Of a stretch of 45,978 nucleotides of DNA, positions 1 through 8,697 are shown one piece after another. Below the pieces are notes generated by a model. The model was not told the DNA's origin. It did no database searches and worked only from the letters and a program-made list of their open reading frames with translations. How positions within the stretch are numbered: the stretch's first letter is position 1; each line of letters begins with the position of its first letter. Made by a program: the position numbers and the translations under genes. Source of the DNA: an uncultured Sphingomonadaceae bacterium (GTDB taxonomy: Bacteria; Pseudomonadota; Alphaproteobacteria; Sphingomonadales; Sphingomonadaceae); assembly GCA_937873035.1 (NCBI GenBank), contig CALMVA010000030.1:1-45978 (forward strand), read 5' to 3'.

Positions 1-111
1 ATGGCCAGAAAGTGAGCGCACGACCTCTGCAAATGAGATATTTTTCATGGGTTGCAGAGAACGGGCAAGCGCGTCGCCAAGGTTTTCTAGCTGATTGTTG
101 GTCTCGCTCAT
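1..111 (-). CDS. Unidentified protein, N-terminus only (possible restriction partner of the methyltransferase)
   Basis: The first 37 codons of a gene that leaves the left edge of the window. It starts MSETNNQLENLGDALARSL and continues to LSGH without a stop. The ATG at 109-111 overlaps the stop of the methyltransferase gene as ATGA, so translation of the two is probably coupled. I recognise no domain in the visible part; it looks soluble and helical. A downstream gene overlapping a methyltransferase gene is often the cognate restriction endonuclease. Here that is inference from position only, and any other accessory protein is possible. Confidence 0.55.
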   Translation of the reverse strand, partial: MSETNNQLENLGDALARSLQPMKNISFAEVVRSLSGH

Positions 112-1322
112 ATGCGTCTTACAACCACGATCCGGTTTGTGTTCGTGCCGACCTTATTGTTGCTGACGCCCCAGCAATTGGCAGTTTTGGTAAATTCCTG
201 CGTGTTGATGAGAACAGCGAGGGGCTCAAACGCCGTTCCCGCCAGAGCCTCGATGACAAGACGGTCAAGCTCGACGCGCCCGTTTCGAACTTCGCCGACT
301 TCAAACGCGACATGGCCGCCCGGCTTCACCACACGCGCCAGTTCTGCAAAGACATTACGGACAAAGTCGCGCCAGCTTTCCGGCTTGCGATGCATTGCAA
401 TGTCAACCGAGCGGGCATCAAAGCCCGCGAACCAGCATCGCAACCAATTGTCCGATGCATATTGGACAATGTCGAGGAACGGCGGGGACGTGACGACCAG
501 ATCGACCGAATGATCGGGAATGTGTGGTGTGCAATCCGCCGAGTTGGTCAGGAACGTTGCCTTGCCGTTGCGGTCTGCACCATCTTTAAGCAGACTGCGT
601 GATTTTTTGACAATGATGTCGCGCACGGAGCGTGGCGGCGGCACCTGATTGCGCTTCTCATTGATCCGCTTTTGCGATTCAAGCGATACGGCCTGATTGG
701 GCGGTAGCGAATAGACCGAGAAGAACCCCGGCGAATGGCCGGTTAGCCGGTTTATCGCAACCATCCTGATCCAGTCGTCAACGGCGTCGAGCGTGCCGGA
801 TGTCCCGCGTGCCTTCAACCAGCGACGTAAGGCCAATATCTGCCTGAGTGTATCTGGATGGTAGAAGACCAGCAGTTCATCATGGCCGGGCTCATCATCT
901 TGCCAGTCGATCTCGCCAAGTCGTTCGATGACAGCTGACAGCATTGGGGGCGCGGTGCGGGGTCGGCACAGTAGGGCGCTGAGCGGGTTAATGTCATTGC
1001 CAATTGCGTTGCGTCCGGTCAGCGTGGCCTGAACCACAGTGGTGCCTCGGCCCATGAAGGGATCATAGACAACATCGCCCGGCCGGGTCAGTCTCTGGAT
1101 GAAGAAATCAGGCAGTTGGGCCTTGAAGCAGGCGCGGTAGCTGACCTCGTGGATCGAATGGGCGTCGCGTTGCTTCGCAGTCCAAAATTCGTTGAAAACA
1201 TAAGGAATTCCGTTCACGATTTCACAGCGGGATTGCTGCCCGTTGAAGGTGAAGTGCATCATCTCCGTGGCGAAATCGCCGGGCGACGCAGTCTGGAAGG
1301 CAAAGGCTGTCTGGATGTTCAT
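108..1322 (-). CDS. Site-specific DNA methyltransferase (N4-cytosine/N6-adenine type)
   Basis: A SAM-dependent amino-methyltransferase acting on DNA bases, about 404 residues. The SAM-binding motif DPFMGRGTT lies at residues 87-95 and the catalytic motif TSPPF at 277-281. The order is motif I first, then about 180 residues (which could hold the target-recognition part), then motif IV. The serine in SPPF is more often seen in N4-cytosine enzymes, but adenine modification cannot be excluded. I chose the ATG at 1322 (MNIQTAFAF) because GGAGGA lies 11 bases upstream; an in-frame upstream start at 1382 would add 20 unconvincing residues. It diverges from recQ. Its stop overlaps the start of the next gene on the same strand, which suggests a two-gene modification or restriction-modification unit cut by the window edge. 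Confidence 0.85.
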   Translation of the reverse strand: MNIQTAFAFQTASPGDFATEMMHFTFNGQQSRCEIVNGIPYVFNEFWTAKQRDAHSIHEVSYRACFKAQLPDFFIQRLTRPGDVVYDPFMGRGTTVVQATLTGRNAIGNDINPLSALLCRPRTAPPMLSAVIERLGEIDWQDDEPGHDELLVFYHPDTLRQILALRRWLKARGTSGTLDAVDDWIRMVAINRLTGHSPGFFSVYSLPPNQAVSLESQKRINEKRNQVPPPRSVRDIIVKKSRSLLKDGADRNGKATFLTNSADCTPHIPDHSVDLVVTSPPFLDIVQYASDNWLRCWFAGFDARSVDIAMHRKPESWRDFVRNVFAELARVVKPGGHVAFEVGEVRNGRVELDRLVIEALAGTAFEPLAVLINTQEFTKTANCWGVSNNKVGTNTNRIVVVRRI

Positions 1323-1410
1323 CGTGTTGGCGCTCCTCCGCCTTGCTACAGTATTGCGGGGCAGTGGCAAGCCGTTCGACAATTGCTGTGCGGGGCGCTA
1401 ACCGACGCGG

Positions 1411-3195
1411 ATGCCCATCCTCTCGGACGGCTCAGCCGCACAATCCCTTTCTGTCGCTCTCAAATCCACCTTTGGCTTTGAGGCTTTTCGTGGCGTGCAG
1501 CCGCAGGTCATTGACCGGGTGATGGCGGGCGAGCGGACGCTCGCGGTCATGCCCACGGGTGCCGGCAAGTCGCTTTGCTATCAATTGCCCTCGGTGGTGC
1601 TTGAAGGCACCGCCATCGTCATCTCGCCGCTGATTGCGCTGATGCACGATCAGGTGCGTGCAGCCGACGCCGCAGGCATCCGCGCGGCGACGCTCACTTC
1701 GGCGGATGAGAACCGCGCCGAAACGATCGAGCGGTTCCGCGCCGGGCTGCTTGACCTGCTCTATGTCGCACCGGAACGTGCATCGGGCGTGGAGTTCCGT
1801 AACCTGCTGCGGCAAGCAAGGATTTCGCTCTTCGCCATTGATGAGGCGCATTGCGTGTCTGAATGGGGGCATGATTTCCGGCCTGATTACCGGATGCTCG
1901 CGCCGCTGATGGACGAGTTTCCTGATGTGCCGCGCCTTGCGCTCACGGCGACGGCAGACGCGCACACGCGCGGCGACATATTGGCGCAGCTTGGTATTCC
2001 CGTGTCGGGCATGATCGTTTCGGGCTTTGACCGGCCCAATATCCGCTACGCCATTGCGCCGCGCGACAATGGCACGCGCCAGATTGCCGATGTGATTGCA
2101 ACGACACCGGGCGCGGGGATCGTCTATGCCCGCTCGCGCGATGCGACCGAGCGGCTGGCGGCGGCGCTCGAAAAGACAGGGCGGCCGGTGCGCGCCTATC
2201 ATGCCGGGCTTGCGCCGGAGATACGCAAGCGCAATCAGGCCGATTTCGTGGCGTCGGAAGATATGGTGATGGTGGCGACCATCGCTTTCGGCATGGGCAT
2301 CGACAAGCCCGATGTCCGCTTTGTCGTCCATGCCGGGCTGCCCAAGTCGATCGAGGCCTATTATCAAGAAACCGGCCGTGCCGGGCGTGATGGTGATCCG
2401 GCGATTGCCCAGATGTTCTGGGGGGCGGAAGATTTCGTGCGCGCGCGCCAATGGCTTGCCGATGTCGATGAACGTCGCCTGCCGGGTGAGCGCGCGCGGC
2501 TGGGGGCGCTTGGCGCGCTGGTCGAAACGGGCGGATGCAGGCGTGCGGTGCTGCTGCGTCACTTTGGCGAGGCGCCTCCTGAATTATGTGGCAATTGCGA
2601 CAATTGTCGGGAACCGCCCAAGGCCGCCGATGCGACCGAGATTGCGCAAAAGCTGCTCTCCGCCGTCTATCGCACCGGGCAAAGCTATGGCCTTGGTCAT
2701 CTGGAAAATGTGCTCACCGGCAAGAGTGACGAACGCGTCATGAAACAGCAGCATGACCGGCTGTCGGTTTTCGGCATTGTGAGCGCGCAAGAGGCACATT
2801 TGCTGAAGCCGGTCGCGCGCTCGTTGCTGCTGCGCGATGCGCTGCGCACCAATGACCATGGCGGGCTAGAGCTTGGGCCTGAGGCGCGGACGATCCTGAA
2901 GGGAGAAACGCCGCTGTCGCTCGTCGTGCCGCCCAAGCGCGAGCGCAAGCGGCGCGGCGGGGCGGTGCCCAATCCGGTGGGCGATCCCATTTTCGACGCC
3001 TTGCGGGCGCGCCGCCGCGAGCTGGCGGAAGAGGCGGGCGTGCCGCCTTATGTTATCTTTCATGATGCGACGCTGCGTGAAATGGCGCAGATCAGGCCAA
3101 GGAGTCTGCGCGACATGGAGCTTGTAACCGGCATCGGCGCGCGCAAGCTTGAAGCCTATGGCGATGCGTTTCTGGCTGTTCTAAAGAATTTCTAG
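1411..3195 (+). CDS. recQ: ATP-dependent DNA helicase RecQ
   Basis: A 3'-5' superfamily 2 DNA helicase for recombination and replication-fork repair, about 594 residues, the usual family size. Visible parts in order are: Walker [14 protein letters not shown] near residue 50; motif II with DEAH in [20 protein letters not shown]; motif VI with [10 protein letters not shown]; the Cys-rich zinc region CGNCDNC; the winged-helix region; and a C-terminal HRDC-like segment ending in [18 protein letters not shown]. The ATG at 1411 gives a normal N-terminus, although its ribosome site is weak. It is followed after only 13 bases by the DUF442 gene with AGGAGG between them, so it probably heads the 1.4-6.5 kb transcription unit. 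Confidence 0.95.
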   Translation: MPILSDGSAAQSLSVALKSTFGFEAFRGVQPQVIDRVMAGERTLAVMPTGAGKSLCYQLPSVVLEGTAIVISPLIALMHDQVRAADAAGIRAATLTSADENRAETIERFRAGLLDLLYVAPERASGVEFRNLLRQARISLFAIDEAHCVSEWGHDFRPDYRMLAPLMDEFPDVPRLALTATADAHTRGDILAQLGIPVSGMIVSGFDRPNIRYAIAPRDNGTRQIADVIATTPGAGIVYARSRDATERLAAALEKTGRPVRAYHAGLAPEIRKRNQADFVASEDMVMVATIAFGMGIDKPDVRFVVHAGLPKSIEAYYQETGRAGRDGDPAIAQMFWGAEDFVRARQWLADVDERRLPGERARLGALGALVETGGCRRAVLLRHFGEAPPELCGNCDNCREPPKAADATEIAQKLLSAVYRTGQSYGLGHLENVLTGKSDERVMKQQHDRLSVFGIVSAQEAHLLKPVARSLLLRDALRTNDHGGLELGPEARTILKGETPLSLVVPPKRERKRRGGAVPNPVGDPIFDALRARRRELAEEAGVPPYVIFHDATLREMAQIRPRSLRDMELVTGIGARKLEAYGDAFLAVLKNF

Positions 3196-3208
3196 GAGGA
3201 GTGGGCGA

Positions 3209-3637
3209 ATGTTCCGCAAGTTAACCAGCGACATCATGGTGTCCCCGCAAATCGGCGTCGATGCCGTAGCGGAAGCAAAGGAGCTTGGCGTTACGCTCAT
3301 CGTCAACAACCGCCCCGAAGGCGAGTCGGACGATCAGGTGCCCGGTGCCGAGATCGAAGCCGTCGCGCGTGCGGCGGGGCTTGAATATGTCGCCATTCCC
3401 ATCACCCATTCGGGCTTCAGCCAGCCGCAGGTGGAAGCCATGGTGGCGGCGCTGGACAGTGTCGAGGGCAAGGTGTTGGCCTATTGCCGCTCCGGCACGC
3501 GCTCGACGCTGCTCTGGGCGCTCGCTGAATGTGCACAGGGCGGCGATCCCGATGCGCTGACCAACATAGCCGCCAAGGCGGGCTATGATGTGTCACCCGT
3601 CCGCCCGCTCATGGATATGCTGAAGGCGCAAGCCTGA
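3209..3637 (+). CDS. TIGR01244 / DUF442 family phosphatase or sulfurtransferase-like protein
   Basis: A 142-residue cytosolic protein of the DUF442 type, the domain also found at the N-terminus of the beta-lactamase hydrolase-like protein Blh. It has a tyrosine-phosphatase-like fold with the active-site loop YCRSGTRS near residue 93, that is, the Cys-x5-Arg signature of phosphatases and rhodaneses. The N-terminal LTSDIMVSPQIG and NNRPEGESDDQ segments are typical of the family. AGGAGG 10 bases upstream fixes the start. The stop overlaps the next ATG (TGATG). The physiological substrate is not known for this family; in other bacteria members are linked to sulfide metabolism or biofilm, which may not apply here. 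Confidence 0.85.
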   Translation: MFRKLTSDIMVSPQIGVDAVAEAKELGVTLIVNNRPEGESDDQVPGAEIEAVARAAGLEYVAIPITHSGFSQPQVEAMVAALDSVEGKVLAYCRSGTRSTLLWALAECAQGGDPDALTNIAAKAGYDVSPVRPLMDMLKAQA

Positions 3638-4038
3638 TGGAAGGCGAACTGGCCAAGCTTGGGGCATCGTTCATCGCGATCCTTGCGCTGACCTGGTTCG
3701 CCAAACTCCTGAAGCTTGGCGGTGATGTGCGCATCCGCGATGCCGCCCATGCCCGCGCGCTTGCCAATGAAGCGGTCTATGGCTTCGCGCCGACCGATAT
3801 TGTGCTCGACAAGGCGGGCATCGGCGCGCTGCTGAAAGATGCGGGCGGGCGGCAAATGCTCATCCGCCGCCATGGTGCGGGCTTTGTCGGGCGGTTGCTC
3901 GACCGCAAGGTCGATGCCCGGCTGGATCGCAACTTTCTGACGATCGGCACGGGCGAAAAGACCTTTGGCAAGGTGACGCTCGATCTGGGAGAGGCCGCCC
4001 AATATTGGGCGGCGGGGCTAAGGCATCTGCCCGCATGA
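3637..4038 (+). CDS. Small membrane-anchored hypothetical protein
   Basis: A 133-residue protein that I do not recognise. Residues 7-24 form one hydrophobic segment (SFIAILALTWFAKLLKL). The rest is a soluble alpha/beta region containing ARALANEAVYGFAP and two stretches rich in Gly and Asp. The short N-terminus before the membrane segment suggests an anchor rather than a cleaved signal. It is tightly coupled on both sides: its ATG overlaps the preceding stop (TGATG) and its stop overlaps the following ATG (ATGA). Coding is therefore well supported, and a role together with the neighbouring hydroxylase is plausible but unproven. Confidence 0.75.
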   Translation: MEGELAKLGASFIAILALTWFAKLLKLGGDVRIRDAAHARALANEAVYGFAPTDIVLDKAGIGALLKDAGGRQMLIRRHGAGFVGRLLDRKVDARLDRNFLTIGTGEKTFGKVTLDLGEAAQYWAAGLRHLPA

Positions 4039-4988
4039 CGCCGCCGCACCTCCCCAATCCGGTGGACTATGCCGTTCCGGCCTTTGTCCTCCTCATCTTC
4101 CTTGAGATGCTCTGGGCGCGCCGCCATGCGCCTGAAAAATATGAACCAAAGGACACGCTGGCCTCCTTGGCCTTCGGCCTGGGGAGCACGGTGGCAGGGG
4201 CGATCACGGCTGGCGCGGTGCTGGCGATGTCGCTTTGGGTTTATCAGTATCGCCTCGCCACGATTCCCTTTGCCTGGTGGGCGTGGATTGCCTGCTTCGT
4301 GCTCGATGATTTTGCTTATTACGTCTTCCACCGCACGGCGCACCGCGTCCGCTGGTTCTGGGCGAGCCATGTCAACCACCACTCCAGCCAGCATTACAAT
4401 CTGTCGACGGCGCTGCGCCAGTCATGGACGGGGTTTATCGCACTGGGCTTCCTCTTCCGCCTGCCGCTGATGCTGGCCGGCTTCCATCCGGCGATGGTGT
4501 TCTTCGTCGGTGGGCTGAACCTTATCTACCAGTTCTGGATTCACACTGAAGCCATCCAGCGTTTCCCGCCATGGTTTGAAGCGGTGATGAACACGCCGAG
4601 CCACCACCGTGTCCACCATGCCACCAACCCGCGCTATCTGGATCGCAACTATGCGGGCGTCTTCATCATCTGGGACCGGATGTTCGGCACCTTCACGCCT
4701 GAGGTTGAGGAAGAGCCGATCCGTTATGGCATCGTGAAGCAATTGGGCAGCTTCAACCTGCTCTGGTCGGTCTTTCATGAATGGGTGGGCATTGCGCGCG
4801 ATGTCTGGTCCGCGCCTTTCGGGCACAAGCTGGGCTATATGTGGCGCCCGCCGGGCTGGACGCATGATGGCAGCCGCGACACGAGCGATACGATAAGAGA
4901 GCGATGGCAGGAAAATCAGGCATGGAAGAGTTCGACATCATCGTCATCGGCGGAGGCTCCGGGGGCAGTGCAGCCGCTGGCCGACTGA
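4035..4988 (+). CDS. Sterol desaturase / fatty acid hydroxylase family membrane protein
   Basis: An integral membrane di-iron oxygenase of the sterol desaturase family, about 317 residues. It has several membrane helices and the expected histidine clusters: HRTAH in YYVFHRTAHRV, HVNHHS, and HRVHHAT near the C-terminal half. These ligate two irons that activate O2 to hydroxylate or desaturate a lipid. The start at 4035 is chosen because it makes an ATGA overlap with the upstream gene; a longer reading from 4005 is possible. The 3' end overlaps the GMC oxidoreductase gene by about 67 bases. The substrate cannot be told from sequence; carotenoids, hopanoid precursors or other membrane lipids are all possible. 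Confidence 0.88.
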   Translation: MTPPHLPNPVDYAVPAFVLLIFLEMLWARRHAPEKYEPKDTLASLAFGLGSTVAGAITAGAVLAMSLWVYQYRLATIPFAWWAWIACFVLDDFAYYVFHRTAHRVRWFWASHVNHHSSQHYNLSTALRQSWTGFIALGFLFRLPLMLAGFHPAMVFFVGGLNLIYQFWIHTEAIQRFPPWFEAVMNTPSHHRVHHATNPRYLDRNYAGVFIIWDRMFGTFTPEVEEEPIRYGIVKQLGSFNLLWSVFHEWVGIARDVWSAPFGHKLGYMWRPPGWTHDGSRDTSDTIRERWQENQAWKSSTSSSSAEAPGAVQPLAD

Positions 4989-6508
4989 GCGAGGACGGCA
5001 AATACAGCGTCTGCATCATCGAGGCGGGCGGCGCGAACAGCAGTTGGCGCGTCATTGCGCCGGGGATGCTGCCCTTCCTGCCCAAGGCATCTAACTGGGC
5101 GTTTGAGACGGTGCCGCAAAAAGGCCTTAACGGGCGCACCGGCTTCCAGCCGCGCGGCAAGGGGCTGGGCGGATCGTCCGCCGTCAACGCGATGCTCTAT
5201 GTGCGCGGCTGCGCGTGGGATTATGACAATTGGGCGGCGCTGGGCGCAACCGGCTGGGGCTATAAGGATGTTCTCCCCGTCTTCCGCCGTGCCGAAGGCA
5301 ATGTGCGCGGGGCGGATGCCTATCATGGTGGCGACGGCCCCTTGTCGGTGAGCGACCAGCTCTGGCCCAACCCCGGCAGCGTTGATTTCGTCGAGGCAGG
5401 CACGGAGCTGCAATTGCCGCGCAATGCTGATTTCAATGGCAAGCAGTTTGAAGGCGTCGGCCTGTATCAGGTGACGCAGCGCGGTGGCGAGCGGTGGACG
5501 GCGGCACGCGCTTATGTGTTGCCGCAAAAGGCCGCCGGGCGGCTCCATGTGGAAACCGGCGCGCTTGTCGAGAAGATCCTCATCGAAAACGGGCGGGCAA
5601 CCGGCGTGCGCATCCGGCAGGGGTCGAAAACGCGGACCCTGCGGGCGCGGCGCGCGGTCATCCTGTCGGGCGGGGCGTTCGGCACGCCGCAAACGCTCAT
5701 GCTCTCCGGCATCGGCCCCGGCGCGCATCTCAAGGACAAGGGCGTTGAGGTGCTGGTGGACCGGCCTGCCGTGGGCGCTGATCTTCAGGACCATATCGAT
5801 TATGTCGCGGGCTTTGAGACAGGCGGCGACGTATTTAACGGCACGACGCTTTCGGCCTCGATCCGTTTCCTCAAATCGGTGTTCGAGTGGCGTTCGAAGC
5901 GCACCGGCACGCTGACCACGCCTTATGCCGAGGCAGGCGGCTTTGCGAAAACGCGGCCCGATGTCGCCGTGCCCGATGTGCAGTTGCACTTCGTCCCCGC
6001 CATCCTTGAAGACCATGGTCGGCAATCGGTGAGGGGCGTGGGCTATTCGATCCATGTCTGCGTGCTGCGGCCCGAAAGCCGGGGCACGGTGCGGCTGGCG
6101 CGCAATGATGCGCGTGCAGCCCCGCTGATCGATCCCAATTTCCTTGCCGATGATCGTGATATGGAGGTGATGAAGGCCGGTGTGCGGCTCGTCCACCGGA
6201 TCAACGCCGCGCCCTCGCTTGCCAAACATGGCGGGCGGGATCGCCATGCAACGCCGCTGGGTGATGATACAGCACTTGAGCAGATCATCCGTAACCGGGC
6301 AGATACCGTTTATCACCCTGTTGGCACTGCGCGCATGGGGTCTGACGACGCGGCGGTGTGCGATCCGCGCCTGCGCGTGCGCGGCGTGGAAGGGCTTTAC
6401 ATCGCCGACGCCTCGGTGATGCCGCGCCTTGTTTCGGGCAACACCAATGCGCCCTCGATCATGATCGGGGAGCGGTGCGCGGATTTTGTAAGGGCGGATT
6501 TAGGGTAG
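4922..6508 (+). CDS. GMC family FAD-dependent oxidoreductase (alcohol dehydrogenase-like)
   Basis: A glucose-methanol-choline family flavoprotein, about 528 residues. The FAD dinucleotide motif IIVIGGGSGGSAAAGRL is at the N-terminus, followed by the first GMC signature around GKGLGGSSAVNAMLYVRG and the second around GAFGTPQTLMLSGIGPG. The catalytic C-terminal region carries YHPVGTARMG and SGNTNAPSIMIGER, giving the His/Asn pair that removes the hydroxyl proton. It probably oxidises a primary alcohol to an aldehyde; choline, polyethylene-glycol and fatty-alcohol dehydrogenases share these signatures. I favour the ATG at 4922 (AGGA 9 bases upstream) over 4904. It overlaps the hydroxylase gene, so hydroxylase and alcohol oxidase could act in sequence on one substrate. 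Confidence 0.9.
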   Translation: MEEFDIIVIGGGSGGSAAAGRLSEDGKYSVCIIEAGGANSSWRVIAPGMLPFLPKASNWAFETVPQKGLNGRTGFQPRGKGLGGSSAVNAMLYVRGCAWDYDNWAALGATGWGYKDVLPVFRRAEGNVRGADAYHGGDGPLSVSDQLWPNPGSVDFVEAGTELQLPRNADFNGKQFEGVGLYQVTQRGGERWTAARAYVLPQKAAGRLHVETGALVEKILIENGRATGVRIRQGSKTRTLRARRAVILSGGAFGTPQTLMLSGIGPGAHLKDKGVEVLVDRPAVGADLQDHIDYVAGFETGGDVFNGTTLSASIRFLKSVFEWRSKRTGTLTTPYAEAGGFAKTRPDVAVPDVQLHFVPAILEDHGRQSVRGVGYSIHVCVLRPESRGTVRLARNDARAAPLIDPNFLADDRDMEVMKAGVRLVHRINAAPSLAKHGGRDRHATPLGDDTALEQIIRNRADTVYHPVGTARMGSDDAAVCDPRLRVRGVEGLYIADASVMPRLVSGNTNAPSIMIGERCADFVRADLG

Positions 6509-6565
6509 GGCTTAATGGGGCGGCAGCGCGCTGCGCTCGAAATTCAACAACCCGCAAATCCGTTT

Positions 6566-6594
6566 GGACTGAGCTTGTCGAAGCCCTGTCCTTC
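6566..6594. repeat. Putative dispersed intergenic palindromic repeat
   Basis: The segment contains GGACTGAGCTTGTCGAAGCC and continues CTGTCC. The arms GGAC/GTCC and GCTT/AAGC can fold around the loop GTCG with one or two mismatches. From general knowledge, the core CTGAGCTTGTCGAAG is a frequent intergenic repeat in sphingomonad genomes. Only one copy was noticed here, between two convergent genes. It may also act as a shared 3' end hairpin. Confidence 0.5.
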
Positions 6595-6613
6595 CACCTC
6601 ACTCGAAATCGCT

Positions 6614-8647
6614 CTAGCGCGTGAGCGCGGTGAGCATCGCGGGGGTCAGCACCTGCGGCAGTTCTCGTGCGGCACCGCCGCCCTTGGGATAGAAGAGGTA
6701 AAGCGGCACGCCGGAGCGGCCCTGGGCTTCGAGGAAGCGGCCGATTGCGGGGTCGGCATTGGTCCAGTCCCCCACCATCACCGTCACGCCGTTTTTGGCA
6801 AAGGCGCGCTGCACCTCCTCACGGTTGATCGCTGTCTGTTCGTTGACCTTGCAGGTCAGGCACCAGTCTGCCGTGAAGTAAAGGAAGACGGGCTGGCCAG
6901 CCTTGCGCAGGTTCGCCAGTTTTGCCTCGCTAAAGGGCACGCCTTCGCCTTCTGAGCGCGCTGGTGCAGCCTGTGTTGCAGGGGCGGCGAAGGCGGCGAG
7001 CGCGCCGCTGCCAGCCAGCAGCGCAAGCCCCAACATGGCGGAGGATTTGCCTGCCGCCTGCAAACGTCCAAGCCAGAAAAGGCCGATGGCGAGGACGAGC
7101 GCACCACCAATGCCGATGGCGAGGCCCGCAGCGCCTGTCTGCCGCCAGAGCAGCCAGCCGAGTGCAAGCGCGGTCAGGAACATGGGCACGGAGAGGACTG
7201 CCTGAAAGCGCGCCATCCATGGGCCGGGCCTGGGCATAAGGCGGCGCAGCGCGGGCACGAAGCCGATGAGGAGGAAGGGCAAAGCGAGGCCAAGGCCAAG
7301 CCCTGCAAAGATCGCCATTGCAGCCGCCACCGGCAGGACGAGTGCTGCACCCAATGCCGCCGCCATGAACGGCCCGGTGCAGGGCGTGGCGACAAAGGCG
7401 GCGAGCACGCCCGTCCAGAACGATCCCGCAACACCATCCTTGCCCGCCAGCGCCTCGCCGCCGCCAAAGCCGCGCAGGTGGAAGACATGGGCGAGGTTGA
7501 GCGCAATTGCGGTGACGAGCAGCAGCAGCAGCAGGATGACGCGCGGCTCCTGCAACTGGAAGGCCCAGCCAATTGCCAGCCCGCCTGCACGCAACGCCAG
7601 CAACAGCCCGCCCAGTGCAAGGCAGGTGAGGATGACGCCTGCGGTATAGGCGAGCGCCTCCGCCTTGGCGGCGCGCTCATCGCCGCCTGCACGCGCAAGG
7701 CTCATGGCTTTGAGGCTGATGACGGGAAAGACGCAGGGCATGATGTTGAGCATCAACCCGCCAAGGATCGCACCGCCGAGCGCCATCAGCACAGTGACGA
7801 AGCCCGTGCCGCCACCGCGGGCGGGCGCGACGATGCCGGGCCGCGCCACAATGTCAAAGCCGCGTGACGGCCCGTTGGAGATGACGCCCTCGATCAGCTT
7901 TGGCGTTTCGCCCTTGGCCTGTGTTTCAATAACAAGGCGGTCGCCCTCACGCACAATGGTTTGCGGCGCGGCATAGGCAAGCGCATCTTCAGTCGCCGCA
8001 TAAAACCACGCATCGCCCAATGGGGCGTTGGCGGGGAAGGGGAGTGAAATTCGCAACCGATCCCCCTCGCGCTGAAAGATTGCAGGGCTGCCGAGCGGAA
8101 TGGAAAGCTTGGCGCGCCACGCATCGAAGCGCGCACGATCATCCGGCGTTATGCGTCCATCGCCGATGGTGAGATCAAGCGAGAGTGTGCCGCGCTCCGG
8201 CACGCAAATCTTGTCGGTGCAGGCAAGCCATTGCGCTTCGGCGCGCAGGGGGAGGACGGTGCCGGGCGCGATGCCCCTGGGCAGCGTCAACGGCAGCAGC
8301 AGCGCATGATCGCCATTGAAAACATGGTTCATCAGCCCGGCGACGACGAGCCGTTCGGGCACCGGCCAGCGCATCGGCCCAAGCGTTGCGCCCTTGGGCA
8401 AAGTCCAGTCGAGCGCAATGCCCACGCCCGCATCTCCGGGGTTTTTCCAATAGCCGTGCCAGCCGGGCTTGGGCTGCATATCGATGGCGAGCAGAATAGG
8501 CTGGCCGGGGGCGGGGTATGCCGTCTCGGCGACCAGCCTTGCAGAGATATTGTTTTCGGCGCGCAAGGGAGCGGCAAAGCCCACAAACGCGAGCAGCGTC
8601 ATCAAGATGGAACGCAACAGTGGAAAGGAAAGGCCTTGCCGGGTCAT
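6614..8647 (-). CDS. Protein-disulfide reductase, DsbD/ScsB family
   Basis: An inner-membrane electron transporter carrying reducing power from cytosolic thioredoxin to periplasmic disulfides, about 677 residues. After a signal peptide (MTRQGLSFPLLRSILMTLLA) comes an N-terminal periplasmic domain with WHGYWKNPGDAG, typical of ScsB-like members. Next is a CcdA-type membrane domain of about eight helices with the cysteines of IMPCVFPVIS and ATPCTGPFMAAALG. Last is a C-terminal thioredoxin domain with the active site DWCLTCK. I place the start at 8647, where the ATG gives a clean signal peptide; a GTG at 8683 is open but unlikely. Its 5' end lies about 50 bases from the divergent phosphatase gene. 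Targets are unknown; copper-exposed periplasmic proteins or cytochrome maturation are plausible. Confidence 0.9.
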   Translation of the reverse strand: MTRQGLSFPLLRSILMTLLAFVGFAAPLRAENNISARLVAETAYPAPGQPILLAIDMQPKPGWHGYWKNPGDAGVGIALDWTLPKGATLGPMRWPVPERLVVAGLMNHVFNGDHALLLPLTLPRGIAPGTVLPLRAEAQWLACTDKICVPERGTLSLDLTIGDGRITPDDRARFDAWRAKLSIPLGSPAIFQREGDRLRISLPFPANAPLGDAWFYAATEDALAYAAPQTIVREGDRLVIETQAKGETPKLIEGVISNGPSRGFDIVARPGIVAPARGGGTGFVTVLMALGGAILGGLMLNIMPCVFPVISLKAMSLARAGGDERAAKAEALAYTAGVILTCLALGGLLLALRAGGLAIGWAFQLQEPRVILLLLLLVTAIALNLAHVFHLRGFGGGEALAGKDGVAGSFWTGVLAAFVATPCTGPFMAAALGAALVLPVAAAMAIFAGLGLGLALPFLLIGFVPALRRLMPRPGPWMARFQAVLSVPMFLTALALGWLLWRQTGAAGLAIGIGGALVLAIGLFWLGRLQAAGKSSAMLGLALLAGSGALAAFAAPATQAAPARSEGEGVPFSEAKLANLRKAGQPVFLYFTADWCLTCKVNEQTAINREEVQRAFAKNGVTVMVGDWTNADPAIGRFLEAQGRSGVPLYLFYPKGGGAARELPQVLTPAMLTALTR

Positions 8648-8697
8648 TGGCGGCTCTATAGCCAAGATGCGCGCCGATTGCACAGGAGATCATTCGC

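Noticed and set aside
4916..6316. A 466-codon open frame antisense to the GMC oxidoreductase gene
   Set aside because: Same reason: no domain, no ribosome site, and complete overlap with a gene showing all GMC signatures.
8648..8697. A Pho box for the PhoK-like phosphatase
   Set aside because: No CTGTCAT-type direct repeats were found in the short gap.
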